Of a DNA stretch of 64,000 nt, positions 11,824 to 23,546 are shown one piece after another. The notes below the pieces were generated by a model. It worked only from the letters and a program-made list of their open reading frames with translations, was not told where the DNA came from and did no database searches. Both the position numbers and the translations under genes were made by a program. The stretch is taken from positions 310,001-374,000 of the forward strand of contig JAJJXM010000052.1 in the NCBI GenBank assembly GCA_024516155.1, read 5' to 3'. The first letter of the stretch is position 1, and each line of letters begins with the position of its first letter. Source of the stretch: Pyronema omphalodes. Lineage: Eukaryota; Ascomycota; Pezizomycetes; Pezizales; Pyronemataceae.

Positions 11824-12006
11824 AAAGCGTTCTCGGAAGAAGAAAATAGAAGGATTAAAACTGCGATAGAACAAGCAGAGATGGAAAATGCTTAGCAAGC
11901 GTTTTCGGCGGAACTTAAAAGAAGGATTGAGGCTAAGGTTGAAAAGTCTGAAAGAGCGGAGAGAGAGTTGATTATACTGCTTTCGTTGTGCTTACCGCTG
12001 GGTTAA
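11824..12006 (+). other. open extension beyond the carrier stop codon
   Basis: In frame with the carrier gene, 60 sense codons follow the first TAG (11821-11823), broken only by a second TAG at 11893-11895, before a TAA at 12004-12006. The encoded residues are Lys/Glu/Arg-rich and helical. Two similar units each begin directly after a TAG: KAFSEEENRRIKTAIEQAE and QAFSAELKRRIEAKVEKSE. It may be a lost tail, a readthrough extension, or an exon in an alternative transcript. Confidence 0.55.
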
Positions 12007-14128
12007 TGGGATGAGAACACTTGGGTGTAAAGATGCGGTGAGATGGATGAGATGGATGAGATGGTGTATGATATTATATGATGAAGGGGATTGGGGGGGG
12101 TAAATATGCGGTGCGGGGAAGGGTTGGGGGGTTTTTCTTTTGTTGATTTTTTTGTTACTGGGTTGGCTTTGACTTTGACTTTGTTTATGTATTTATATAT
12201 GGCCGGAGTTTTTTTTTTTTTGGAATTTTGCTTTGTGTGTTTTGTTTTGTTTTTTTTGTGTAACGATTTTTTTATATGGGGATCTAACTACATAGATGGT
12301 AGAGATAGAAGGGTTTGGGGGGGGGGGGGGGGTATTGAAAGTTGGTATACGACTGTATACAAGATTGATGATTGTTGTTGATGTATTATATCATAAGCTT
12401 GATGCATAGAGATATCCTCAGTTAAGAGGATGGGGATGAGGATGAGGATGGGGATGAGGATAAGGATGTGTTGGTTAGCATTGAGGTTGAGTTTGAGTTT
12501 GAGGTTGAGGTTAATCAAATTGATTGATTAACTGATTCCTTAAGTGATTCCTTAATTCCCCGAATAACCAAAGTTCTGTTTTTTTTTTTTTTCTGTGTCT
12601 GTAACTACCTATGTACTGAGTTACCTTTAAAGTCAATTCTTCACACACACACGCGAGCCATTGTACATTTAATATCCAAAATCTTAACATTACCTAAAAC
12701 CAGTAATATCTCATAATCCCAGATGAGTTCGATCACACACACTGTACAACCCTAGAACCCTAGATTAATCTGCAGACTGTTGCTTGTTGCTTGTTGCTTG
12801 TTGCTTGTTGCTTGTTGCATATTGCTTGTAGTTTTAAGAATTGAGCATTGAGCATTGAGCATTGAGAATCAATTTCATCCTATCCATCCTATCTACTCAT
12901 AAACCAAAACCAAAACCAACATAAACATAAACAAGCGAGCCGCAGCGCTATGTAACTCCATATCCCTATCCATATCCATATCCATATCCATATCCGTATC
13001 CCCCCCCACCACCATCACCCACCACCACCACCACCACCCGCCCCCCCGCCATCTTAACACCTCCAAGCAGACCCTTACAACCAAACCAACCATTAATGTA
13101 CTAAACCAACAGTAAGGTATATGTACAGGAACTGTAGAACTTGTTTATGGACATATGTATGTAGATTGATGGGGAAATAAAACTGGAGGCATGGATGGAT
13201 GGATGGTGGATGTTATTTACTTCTATATACAGGATGGGGTACACCATAGGGAGTATGGGGGGGGCAGAGAGTAGGTGTAGGGAGTAGGGAGTAGGGAGTA
13301 GGTGTAGGGATCATATATGAATGCATGAACTGGGAAACTTAAAGATGCTTATACATATGGAGATGTAAACCTGGTTCTATGTATGTAGTCGGAATTTAAA
13401 GTTTATTGGTATGTATATGTATATTCATCTACGTCATTGGCAGGGAAGATTTATCATGTGTTGTGGGGGTTTTTTTCTCACGCACTATGTAGGTACTTAT
13501 GTACCTGGAGGAAGAATGGAGGGATGTGAATGAAATTCTGATCCATAGTTTCTTGATGGTTGATGGTTGATGGTGGTTTATTAATAGCTTTTTTTGATGA
13601 CTGATGACTGATGGATGGATAGTGAGATGGCGCTTTGATATAGCACGCATAGCATGGCATAGGCCGCTTGATCTTTGATGAGCAGAAGATGGTCCTGAGT
13701 TAATTACGTAAAAAGCGAAGCGTTAATTAATGATTGCAGTCGAAGTATGTATCGCCTTGCCGCTTCTCCATATAGAATATATATGGATGCGATTTTAATT
13801 TCTGCAGAGGCGGGGGATTCGGCGATTAATTTGAGGATTGTAGATAGATGGATAGATAGCTGTGTGGGATGTCTACTTGGGATGGCGAGTTTTTTTTTTC
13901 ATGTATTGAGTACATAGGTACATGTACTTGAGTATATGATTAATGCGCCCTTGTATTTTTTTTTCTTTGAGCATTATTTTTTAAATTACAATTAACCAAA
14001 AAACACCTATTTTCCTAGATTTCTTTGCCACCATATAACTTTGCCATGCGATGCATCATGCGTCTATTATCATGTTTTTCGTTTCGATCATCGGCCGTGA
14101 TTACATCCCCGTAGATATTATCTTTTTT
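12007..14128. other. gene desert with simple repeats
   Basis: No gene seen. It holds GAGATGGAT repeats near 12040, poly-T runs near 12210 and 12580, a G17 tract at about 12317-12333, GGATGA repeats near 12430, a TTGCTTG array at about 12778-12829, TTGAGCA repeats near 12840, CCATAT repeats near 12960-12995, CCACCA runs near 13005-13040, and AGGGAGT repeats near 13270-13310. Confidence 0.6.
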
Positions 14129-14512
14129 TTAATCCTCCAAAAGTGCATTCAACTCAGCATCCTCCTCTTCATCCGCCTCTCTATCCTCGTTCATAGCCTG
14201 CTGCTTCAATGCTCTCTGGCGTCTTCTGGCTTTGGCTCCCCAGCTGTTGTCCTCGCCGTCGCTCTCGTCTTCTCCTCCGGGTGCAACACGTCCTGTCGCG
14301 GCGGGAGATGACATCTCGTCTGCGTCGGTGGGTTCGCGATCGTGGTCGCGTTCTTGGTGTCGAGAGGTGAGCTTGAGAAGGTAGGGACGGAGCAGGATGT
14401 AGGCGCAGGTGATAATGAGTGTGCGCATGAAAACGTTGAAGTCGTAGGCACGGCCGAGGATGGTCAGCGTGCGGGCTTCAGTATCGAAACCGAACTCGAA
14501 GTGGTTGACCAT
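14129..14512 (-). CDS. PGA2: Pga2-type protein trafficking factor
   Basis: A small ER/nuclear-envelope membrane protein of the fungal Pga2 family, which in yeast is needed for maturation of Gas1 and other cargo of the secretory pathway. Intronless, 127 aa, matching the family size. The N-terminus MVNHFEFGFDTEARTLTILG is followed by one membrane segment (about 27-46, FNVFMRTLIITCAYILLRPY). The rest is a charged cytosolic tail with a conserved-looking NSWGAKARRRQRALKQQA block and an acidic C-terminal end. The start codon is in a good context (ACCATGG on the minus strand). It is divergent from the transporter gene, with about 660 bp between starts. Confidence 0.88.
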   Translation of the reverse strand: MVNHFEFGFDTEARTLTILGRAYDFNVFMRTLIITCAYILLRPYLLKLTSRHQERDHDREPTDADEMSSPAATGRVAPGGEDESDGEDNSWGAKARRRQRALKQQAMNEDREADEEEDAELNALLED

Positions 14513-15169
14513 GGTGATTGATTGATTGATTGATTGTATTAACGGTGGATAGTGATGAAGGAAGCGGTATTAACGGTGGACAGTGATGATAATGATGATG
14601 ATAATGATAATCCAAGAAGAAGAAGAATGAGGGACGTGCTCAAGTAAGGCTGAATGGTTGGTTGGTCGTGTCGGACTTTTTGAGGTCTGTGGTGTCGATT
14701 GCAGAAAGTGGCTTCCAGAATTTGTCCGGTATCCATAAACACGCCCTTCCGGACACATCGCCTACCTTACGTACCATGCAGTCCACCGATGCCTCACCCG
14801 GCTTGGCTGCAGGGATTTGCTTGTCAGCCAATTTCCACTGCCTCGCCGACGTTACCGAAGCTTTGATCTCTGGACATCACCAGCTTCGACAGTCTCACAT
14901 ACCGAGACCAGGAACTCTGCAACAATACACGCGAGGCCGTCAGAACCTCGATGCTGAGCACCAAAGCCTATTCCTACGACACCGCCATGATATCTTTTTC
15001 ATAGCTTTTCTATTCGACTATTAATCCAAACAAACCCAACTTGTTACCCCTCCGATTCTTCCTTACTTACTACTCCTCATCGATCCTCGTTCCGTCGTCG
15101 TCGTCGTCGCAACTCCACCTCCTCCCTTACTTTCGTCGCGCGCTTTAAACCTAACAACTCCTCAACAAC
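14513..15169. promoter_or_regulatory. divergent intergenic region, PGA2 / NIPA-type transporter
   Basis: 657 bp between outward-facing starts. It has a TTGA repeat at 14518-14534 in the PGA2 leader, GATGATAAT repeats near 14584-14612, and a TCGTCGTCG run at about 15090-15108 near the transporter start. A 120-residue open frame at 14662-15024 has no recognisable features, and I read it as chance. Confidence 0.45.
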
Positions 15170-17087
15170 ATGTCGAATCCGCTTGTACCAACCCAATCAC
15201 CATTATCTTTCAACCCGTCCGCCGGTTTTTCCGGTTTTTCCGATAATGCGACAACCCCGCCTCTTGTTGTTGCCGACGATGTTACGCCGCTGCGATGGTT
15301 TCTTGTTGAAGGTTAGCCGCTTCCCCCCTACCCCGGTAATCCGGCATGCGATATCTCCATCGACCATTCTGACATAATGATTTTTTTCCCATAAAAGTTG
15401 TCGGCACAGCAGATAACGACGATAATTTAAGTCGCTGGTCGTCGTTTATTGGTATTGTTATTGCGATCGCAGGAAACGTATTAATATCGCTCGCCTTGAA
15501 TATTCAAAAATACAGTCATACGAGATTACAAAGAGAAGCGGAACAGCGGCGCGCAGGTCTACTAAAGATTCGAAGGCTGGGAAGACAAAATGGTGCTAGA
15601 GATGCGCGCGTTATTGACGAAGAGAACGCTAGCGAGGATGAACCATTGCTATCGAGGACTACTTCTAGGCCAAGCAGATTATCAGGACGAGGCAACGGAG
15701 CACGCGTGAATGAAACTTCATTATTGCTGGGAGAAAAAGATGTTGAAGGAGAGGTCAGCTTTTTGAAATCGCCATATTGGTGGCTTGGTTTGACTATGAT
15801 GGTTTTCGGAGAGACTGGAAATTTTCTAGCTTATGGTAGGGTTTTCTAGACTGATTATAAATTATTTTTTCATAGCTAACCAAATCAGGTTTCGCACCTG
15901 CTAGTATTGTTTCGCCTCTCGGTGTCGTTGCGCTCATCTCAAACTGTGTAGTTGCGCCTATGATGCTCAAGGAGCCATTCCGTGCGAGGGATCTCCTTGG
16001 AGTGTTTGTTTCAATTGCAGGTGCAGTTGTGGTTGTTTGGAGCGCCGAAAAAGAGGAAACAAAACTTGGACCGGATGAGATTCTTCTCGCCATTTCTCAA
16101 ACTGCGTTTGAGATTTATTTCGTAGTTACCGCTACATTGATTATTATTCTGATGAAGCTCTCTTCCAAGTTTGGAGATCAAACCATTTTGATCGACCTTG
16201 GACTTGTGGGTTTGTTCGGTGGTTACACCGTGCTTTCAACGAAGGGAATCTCTTCGTTGATATCTTCATCCTTCTATCACATCTTCCAGTACCCCATCGC
16301 TTACCTATTCGCATTCGTTTTGGTGTCCACGGCAGTTTTGCAGGTCAAATACATTAACCGCGCACTTCAACGATTCGACTCTACTCAAGTTATTCCGACT
16401 CAGTTTGTTTTATTCACTATCTCGGTCATCGTCGGATCGGCCGTTCTTTACAGAGATTTTGAAACCGTTGGAAAGGCAAGGATGATGAAGTTTATCACTG
16501 GTTGTACATTGACTTTTGTCGGAGTATACCTTATTTCGTCACAGCGACCGAGTAGATCAAGGGCTGTATCCTTTGACGATGACGAGTTTACGGATGAGGA
16601 TGCATATTCCGAACCAATCAGCAGGGATTCCCGTGCAAATGTCGATATCCCAACAACCCCGATTGGACCAGCACAAAGACTCTGGTCAACAGTCAACTCG
16701 AATGTTGCTTCGGTTGTTGGAACTCCTGTTTACACTGCGTCTCCCGAAGCGATTGCGCGTGGTTTACAGTCTGCTGCTGCCGATCCATTGTTCGGCAGTA
16801 GCACTGGAACTCCTCTTAGAAAAAGAGCTTCCGAGGCCGAATCTATGAACATCGCCCTCGGCTTGGCTCCTGGCAGTAACCTTATGACCGGCTATCAGCT
16901 CCAGAACGTTATTGCCGACAGAGTCAGTGGATCATTGGGACGGACTGGTGATGAATTAGGGGGAGTGTTAAGGCGGAGGAATAGCTTAAGTCTAGTAATG
17001 GACTTCGTTACTGGAAAACGTAATGCAGGATCAGGAACTGCAAATGAAGACGAGACGGACGGTTCGGACTCGGAAAGTGGTGTATAG
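15170..17087 (+). CDS. NIPA-family magnesium transporter-like protein (three exons)
   Basis: Multi-pass membrane protein of the NIPA (DUF803) family, whose animal members carry Mg2+ in endosomes and the plasma membrane; transport here is inferred. Exons are 15170-15311, 15398-15835 and 15889-17087, with GT-AG introns of 86 and 53 nt. Product 592 aa. The first membrane helix is IGIVIAIAGNVLISLALNIQ. A family-typical WWLGLTMMVFGETGNFLAYG joins directly to FAPASIVSPLGVVALISNCV across intron 2. Further helices follow (LLGVFVSIAGAVVVVW, IYFVVTATLIIIL, YLFAFVLVSTAVLQVKYINR, GCTLTFVGVYLISS). A long cytosolic insert after helix 1 and a Ser/Thr/acidic tail of about 190 residues are extra to animal NIPA proteins. 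The first donor, GTTAGC, is weak, but reading frame and the continuing protein support it. Confidence 0.9.
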
Positions 17088-19493
17088 ACGGAAGGATAAG
17101 AATTGGAGTTTGGCTTTTGGGTGGACATATCGTTGGTTAGCTGATCTTTGCTTTGGTTTTATAAAGTTTTTTTTTGCTGTTTTTTTTTTGTCGCATGTTT
17201 GTTGTATACTTCATTGATCTCTTTTTTTTTCTTCATTCTTGGGGGTTTCTGTATCTCTTTTACACATTTTTTTTTTACCATTTTTGAGTCATCTCGTCCA
17301 CTCCTTTTTTCTCAACTATTTTTTCAAATTTCTTTTATTGTTTTGATAGCTGTTTGTGCTTTTTTTGTTTCCTTTTTCTTTTTTTCGTTTTCCTTGTGCG
17401 CTTTTTGGTCGCCGGGTGGCTAGGCATTCTGGTGTGGAGTTTTGTTTCAGGGTAGTACTTCATATTGATCTGTCCTCCTCTAATTCTTAATTTTTTTTCC
17501 GAACATCAACACACACACATAAAAAAAGATAAATACAAACGATGACTCGCTGTATTATTGCTGTAATATAGAGTTCCGGATTTTTTTTTTCTGGGTGAGG
17601 TTGTCGGTTGTCTGGTAATAGTTCCTAGTTTCTATATAGTTTCTAGTTACTGCTGAGGCTTGATGCTTGAGGCTTGATGCTTGAGGCTTGTGATGCATTG
17701 AACTGGAAATAACTGCAAATAACTGCAAATAACTGTAAAGATAACGTGTAGCTCAAGTATGGAGTATATAAAACCGTTGTCGCGGCTCGTTACAGATGTC
17801 TGATGTCTGATGTCTGATATGTTTACTGTTTACCTGATAACAACGTTGATAACATTGAATTTTTTGGCATTGGCATTGGGTTTGTGGATTTGATGACGTG
17901 ATGACGTGATGTGTTGCGGTTCGTAATACCGTTGACCGTGCAGGTATTACGGTTGCAAACTTAGGAAAAAAACTTGCCGTTATTGTTGGTATCATCTACC
18001 ATTCTACAAATTAAATCAAACCAGAAATCTACTTAACTCAACTCTGCTCCGCTCCTTAGATTTCTATCGCCGTCTATCCGGTACCATAGCATAGCATATC
18101 ATAGCATAGCAAACACAGCACACACCCGCTCCAAGACTCCAAACACCCCCCCCCCCCTCCCCCGCCCCCTCCCTCGCCGGCCCCAAACTTGTAAACCATG
18201 TAACAATGTAACAATGTAACAATGTAACCACCCGATCACGACACCACACACCACACTCCACACGTGAACCCGATTATCGATTGTCGATTGTCGATGGTCG
18301 ATTGTCGGTACGAACTGTGATGCCTATGGAATATTAGTCCCTACGTATGGGTACCGTACATGAACTGTGTATATGAACTACAGGAAAGGGTAAAGAAAGT
18401 GCAGGGAAAGTGCACTTTGACGATTGATGGGATTGATGTGGGTTGGGTATGGGGGTTTGGGGGTTTGAGGTTTGAGGTTTGAGGTTTGGGGGTTTGGGGG
18501 TTTGAGGTTTGAGGGTTTGGAGGGTTTGGGGGTTTGGGGGTTTGGGGGGTTAGATAAAGAAAGAAGACGAAAAAAAACGATGGTATATAACGGAAATTGA
18601 CGGCGATTGTGTGTGTGCGTGTGGGGGGTATTGAGGGGGATAGTAAAGGTACACCATACCGTATTTAGTAACGTACACCAAACTCCAGAGTTTCCATACA
18701 AATGTTTGAGATACTGTGCATGTGTGTATTAAGTTGAATCTGTTTATGAGGTGCCGTGGGACTGAACGGGCGATATCTTTAGCCTTTAGGTAAAGTGCTC
18801 CTTCAACCGCGCTTCTGTATAAGGAAGGGTGTTCTACCAATTTGGGGGGTATTCTGGGGTATTATTATACAGGGGTTTGAGGATACTTTTACTTCTCATA
18901 TGTAAAAATAACTGACGGATATCTTGGCTCTTATATGGAGATTACACTTAGAGATGGTGTCTTTGTGGAACGATTTGATTTGAGGTTGATATTTAATGGT
19001 GTTTTTGGTATTGATATTTATATTGATATTGATATTTGAATAGTTGGTTTACTTTTATAAAAGCTATAAAAGACCGTGATTTTCGTGCTATTCGTCGGCT
19101 CCATTTTTACCATGTCGGTGATAACATGGAAATGACTTGACTCTTGAGGTTCGATAACCCTTTTCCATAGTCTTTGGGCTTACCTGTATCGAGAAATCTT
19201 GATTCGTCTGTGGAATCGTGTTAGCTGGGATGGGATAATCTAGCTATATACATGTAGGTGATATGTGTCTTATAGTGCACAATATACAACGTTGTGCTAT
19301 AGAACATACTGATGCAGATATGGTTGCTAGCAGCTATACATACGTCATGGCCTGGGTACAAAGTTACACACAGGGGCTATATATGGTACTCATTGCTTTG
19401 TATACAAGAAATTTTGGACGCAAGTTTTGTTGCGGTGGGATTTTGAGGTGAAAGAATTCTGGATCTTTTGAAACAGTATCCCCAGAGGCAAGG
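17088..19493. other. gene-free region with T-rich 3' flank and repeats
   Basis: No gene seen. The first 350 bp after the transporter stop is strongly T-rich. Later come GAGGCTTGATGCTT repeats (17650-17690), TGATGTC repeats (17797-17815), CATAGCATAG repeats (18085-18110), TGTAACAA repeats (18198-18228), a G-rich array at 18446-18551, and TTGATAT repeats (19005-19036). Confidence 0.55.
18446..18551. repeat. G-rich degenerate array (GGGTTTG / AGGTTTG)
   Basis: About 14 copies of a 7-8-bp G/T-rich unit mixing GGGTTTGG and AGGTTTG. The strand bias is complete (no C on plus). The minus strand reads a Pro/Lys/Asn-rich open frame that is a by-product of the array. Confidence 0.85.
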
Positions 19494-19661
19494 TGTTGAA
19501 AGGGGATGTGTTTTAATAAAAGTGCATGTATGATGTATATGCTGCCCATGTTGTTTGTTGTGCCAAGGTTCTTGGCTATATGGGGGATGTTTGTTTGTTT
19601 GTTTTTCTACTTTGTCCACGGAATAATCCATCATCTACACAAAACTCCACCGCGTTTTACA

Positions 19662-19671
19662 GGTTATGAGC
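19662..19671 (+). other. candidate retroelement primer-binding site (initiator Met tRNA, anticodon arm)
   Basis: GGTTATGAGC is complementary to the anticodon loop and stem of the initiator methionine tRNA (GCTCATAACC), the half-tRNA primer used by many Copia elements. It comes directly after TTTTACA, a fitting LTR end, and 80 bp upstream of the gag ATG. A possible LTR start (TGTTGA) is at 19494, which would give a 168-bp LTR beginning TG and ending CA. Confidence 0.6.
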
Positions 19672-19751
19672 TCTCTGGCTTAACCGAACCTGTTATTCCC
19701 AATCTAACAACCTCCAGGCCTATTGTTTCAATCTTCTTATCACCCAGCACA

Positions 19752-20759
19752 ATGTCATCCGTCGACAGCGCCGAAATCTACGAACATCCAGTAGGTGGAA
19801 CATTTCCCAGGCTAACCAACTCAAACTACGCGGCCTGGAAGGGAAGTACCTACCGTGTGCTCCGGGTTATTCGAGCCTGGACAATCGTCGATGGAACCGA
19901 AAGCATGCCTCCTCTTGCAGCTCCCGGAGCAACTCCAGCAGAAGCAGCAGCAGCGGAACACAAGCGAAGAGACTACATTCAACGCCGCAGACTTGCAGCT
20001 TCCGTTATTTACAACGCATGTTCTATTGGTGTATGCGCATACATCGTCAACATTGATGATCCGAAAGACATGTGGTCGACCCTTGGAAAACAATGCAATC
20101 CAGCCAGCACCAAGTCAGGCCGTCAAAGCCTTTTAATTAAGTTTCAGTCGACGAAACCTATTCCGGGTGCACCTATCAGCGATTTTATTTGCACGCTATT
20201 ATCAATCCGTAACCAGCTTGTGGGCTCTGAAGAAGCTATCTCTGATGCAACCTTACGGTGCCAGATTTTCGTGTCACTTCCGCCGGAGTTTGAAATAATA
20301 GTCAAGACTCTACGAATCGAGGCCGTTGTCGATATAAACAAGATTATAAGAGCGCTAAAAGATGATGAGATGCTCCGGGAAACCCCTACTACCGATGTCT
20401 ACTACTCCAGCAGCAACCATGGATCAAGACAACAATATGGTAGAGGACGTGGTAATCCCCGCGGAGGATTCCACAACAATAAAGAAAACCGATGGTGCAC
20501 CCACTGCTGGTCCTCAACACATAACACAAACAAGTGCTACTATAAACCTGAATCCAGCAACAAACGCCACCGAGAAACCTCGGAAGATGATTTCTGCCAC
20601 CACTGCAGTAAATCTGGTCATAATTATCAAAATTGCCGGATTAGGAGAAGAGGTGAAGCTGCTCGAGAGCGAGCTAAACGTGACATAATCTCTAACGGCC
20701 CTGGGAAAAAGAATCAAACCTCAGTCGCTAAAGGAGCCAGCGACAGCAGTGGGTACTAA
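19752..20759 (+). CDS. Copia-type Gag protein without pol
   Basis: Intact 335-residue open frame resembling the Gag (UBN2-type) of Ty1/Copia retrotransposons. Near the N-terminus lies LTNSNYAAWKGSTYRVLRVI, as in many Copia Gag proteins. The body is helical. The C-terminal part is basic with an RGRGNPRGG segment and two zinc knuckles of CX2CX4HX4C form at about 249-262 and 282-295. The protein ends in GASDSSGY with no protease, integrase, reverse transcriptase or RNase H in any frame in the next 2.7 kb. An upstream primer-binding site shows retroelement origin. The intact frame means it is either a young gag-only non-autonomous element or a captured gene. The ATG at 19752 is in good context; the frame is open upstream to 19506, but that part would cover the primer-binding site. 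Confidence 0.85.
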   Translation: MSSVDSAEIYEHPVGGTFPRLTNSNYAAWKGSTYRVLRVIRAWTIVDGTESMPPLAAPGATPAEAAAAEHKRRDYIQRRRLAASVIYNACSIGVCAYIVNIDDPKDMWSTLGKQCNPASTKSGRQSLLIKFQSTKPIPGAPISDFICTLLSIRNQLVGSEEAISDATLRCQIFVSLPPEFEIIVKTLRIEAVVDINKIIRALKDDEMLRETPTTDVYYSSSNHGSRQQYGRGRGNPRGGFHNNKENRWCTHCWSSTHNTNKCYYKPESSNKRHRETSEDDFCHHCSKSGHNYQNCRIRRRGEAARERAKRDIISNGPGKKNQTSVAKGASDSSGY

Positions 20760-22552
20760 TTCCTTGGATTCCAAATAGAGTATGTATAGAAGAGAACAAA
20801 GCCATAGCTATACCGTAGCTTTCTATCTTGTTTCTTACTCTATGCATATTTGCACTTACTTCACCCCTCGCTCACTCTTTGGAGTCATCATAAATCACTC
20901 CGCCGCCTCGGTTCTCTTCTATCACTCACAACTTATCACTCTCTTATATCCGACACCCACTGCTCCTGTAAAACGGCACATCCACCATTTTCATAAATAA
21001 AATATCCAATTTATATCCATACTACACATAGCATATTCAAGAGTGCTCAGTGTAACCCTAGTAAAGACTAACTAACGGATGTAAACACGTGTATATATGT
21101 CGCATAAATCTGCTATAAACAAATTACAAATTGGAGAGGATTTAGTTCAGCAGGTTATTTGGAATTTCAAGTTTTCGGGTTGATGGATTGTTTTTATCGT
21201 AATTCATACCATCTTGGAGGGTGGGGGTGGGGGGGTGGGGGGTGGTGGGGGGGCTGAATTCAATGGCAGATATACACCGAGATTACAGAATATCTTCAAA
21301 TAAGATGTAAAATCCAAGTACCCTAAAAAAATAATTTCCTTCTATACCATCATATTCACAGAACCCATAAAAAGAAGACAATTTACTACAGCCGAGAATG
21401 AAACTTCCTTTAACATAATACAACCATAAGAACACAGCGAGAGCATATAAACTTGCTGATAACCCAAAATTTAGAACACACCCCCCCCCCCCCCCCCCCT
21501 CTTCTTCATGATTCATCCCAAAGCCTCTTATTCCATCCCCGTCTCTATCTACCAAACCAACCAATTTCTTCCCAACACTCTACAAAAAACAACTTAAACA
21601 GCTGATATCGCAATACCAAACCCATGACCCGATGATCCAGCGATCTAATTTCCCATGGTTAAAACAATAATAACTAAACGTAAAAAAACGCCCGTTTCCA
21701 ACTTCTTTCAAATAGGTAGGCTAATCTTGTTTAAGGGAAATAGAAGATGGGGCTTCTGAAATTGATGAGAATAAGGCAGAAAGCATTAATTCCAGATATG
21801 GGGATTCCAGAGCACGTTGTTTGAGGTTTCTTAGGGGTCGGAGGTTAGTGGTGTGTTGATGTTTACTTACCGATGGGCGATGGGAGATTGGCGATGGGAG
21901 ATTGGCGACTGGTGGTGGGGGATTGGCGATGGGCAGCTGGCGATGGGCAGCTGGCGATGGTTGTTGCTGTCCAGAATCTAGAATGCAGAATCCAGAAGAA
22001 GAGCTGGTGATTTTGGGTATTATGTACGATACGATATTCTTGTAGGGTGTACATACAGAAAATGGATTATTTATGGGTTAGTTAATGATAACGGCTATAA
22101 GACAAGAGTTGGGTTGGGTTGGGGGGGGGGGGGGGATATTGGCTATTATTGTAATGGTTTTTTTCTGATGATTTTGAATGGTGGTGACGCTGACTAGTGA
22201 TAACTGATGACCCAGTGACATATCCCCTATAATTCTCTGTCTCATCATAAACGCAACCAAAACTCTTCACAGCGCTCACCCACCCCCCCCTCAGCTCTCC
22301 ACCAACACCAAAATACTCCAACCCCCAAGAACCTCAATCCCATCAGAACACCTCATCAACTTCATTCCCAAAGCCAAACCACAATACGATCCCACAAAGG
22401 AATGACAGATTACTTAGGGTTTTCAATAGGATATATATAAGTAAGTAAGTGATAGTTTCTGATGATATTCTGGTATCCAGTATTCCATAACCTTTAACTT
22501 GGAGGTTTTTTTTATACGGTATAGAACAGTATAGAACAGTATAGAACAGTTT

Positions 22553-22671
22553 GATTGGGTGATTGGGTGATTGAGTGATTGATTGATTGAGTGATTGAGT
22601 GATTGAGTGATTGAGTGATTGAGTGATTGAGTGATTGAGTGATTGAGTGATTGATTGCTTGATTGAGTGAT
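22553..22671. repeat. 8-bp minisatellite (GATTGAGT)n
   Basis: About 14 copies with a few GATTGATT and GATTGGGT variants. The minus strand reads a NHSITQSL repeat that is an artefact of the array. Confidence 0.9.
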
Positions 22672-22837
22672 TCATAAACGTTCCCAACCAAAAGGTTATG
22701 CCGTGGTCGGGGTTAATATACATCTTTAGGCTCCCGTCTTATACTGTACTGTACATTGTGTATAGCAAACAGTATGTATACAGCCAGCAAAGAGCAAAGA
22801 GCAAAGAGAAAAAAGAGAAAAGAGCAAAGAAAACCTT

Positions 22838-22912
22838 TTTAAATTCCAATTTCCAATTTCCAATTTCCAATTTACTTTTACTTTTACTTTTACTTTTACT
22901 TTTACTTTTACT
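22838..22912. repeat. TTTCCAA and ACTTTT microsatellites
   Basis: Four copies of TTTCCAA-type units are followed by eight copies of ACTTTT. A smaller TTTCCTTCCAA repeat continues to about 22950. Confidence 0.85.
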
Positions 22913-23546
22913 TCCCATATCCAATTTCCTTCCAATTTCCTTCCAATTTCATTTTAACCCCCACAAAAACCCCAATCACAATCAAAACCAATCACATCAA
23001 CATCAACATCAAAATCCACAAAACAACAGAAACCGCACTCAAAAAACCACCGTCATTCGTTCGTAGATACGCAAGTATATGAAGAAGTAAATATACGTAA
23101 ATTTTTTGAAAAAACCCAACAGGTACGTAAGTAACAAGCAGTAAACAGTAAACAGTTAACAAAGAGAGAAAAAAAAAACAAGATCCCTAGATAGTAAATA
23201 GTAAAACAGAAAGAAAAGGAAAAACACATTTCTGAAATGAAGAGAAAAAAAGACAAACAAAAGAAAAACAAAAAGAAAGATCCCTAAAATACATAAAAGA
23301 AAAAAAAAAAGAAAAAAGAAAAAAAAAGAGCCAAAAACATATCCCAAGATCTAAAAGTAGAGTTTTTTAATAAAGAAAAAGAAAAAGAAAAAAAAAAGAA
23401 ATATTTACCAACCCCAAACCCCAAAACACCAACCAAACCAAATTACCACAAATGAAAAGAAAGAAAAAAAAAATCCCCAAATGAAATTCGTTCACAATCA
23501 TTACCACCTCATGCTCTTCCATTACGTTTTTTTTTCTCCCGACGCA

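Larger units (their letters stand above)
20760..23546. other. gene-free region downstream of gag
   Basis: No pol remnant and no sure 3' LTR seen. It holds a G-rich stretch at 21217-21255, a C19 tract at 21481-21499, GGCGATGGGAGATT repeats at about 21875-21960, a G13 tract near 22122-22134, a GATTGAGT array, TTTCCAA and ACTTTT repeats, and a purine-rich region at about 23160-23400 full of AAAGAAAAA. The purine-rich part lies just 3' of the PPR gene. Confidence 0.5.

Noticed and set aside
11824..12006. Reading the carrier tail as a separate small gene
   Set aside because: It has no start codon of its own in a good context, and the frame is continuous with the carrier; it is better treated as an extension.
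14662..15024. 120-codon plus-strand frame between PGA2 and the NIPA-type gene
   Set aside because: No domain, no splice-consistent extension, and it sits in a divergent promoter.
19506..19751. Upstream extension of the gag frame (82 codons)
   Set aside because: It would translate the candidate LTR and primer-binding site; the ATG at 19752 has good context and begins typical Gag sequence.
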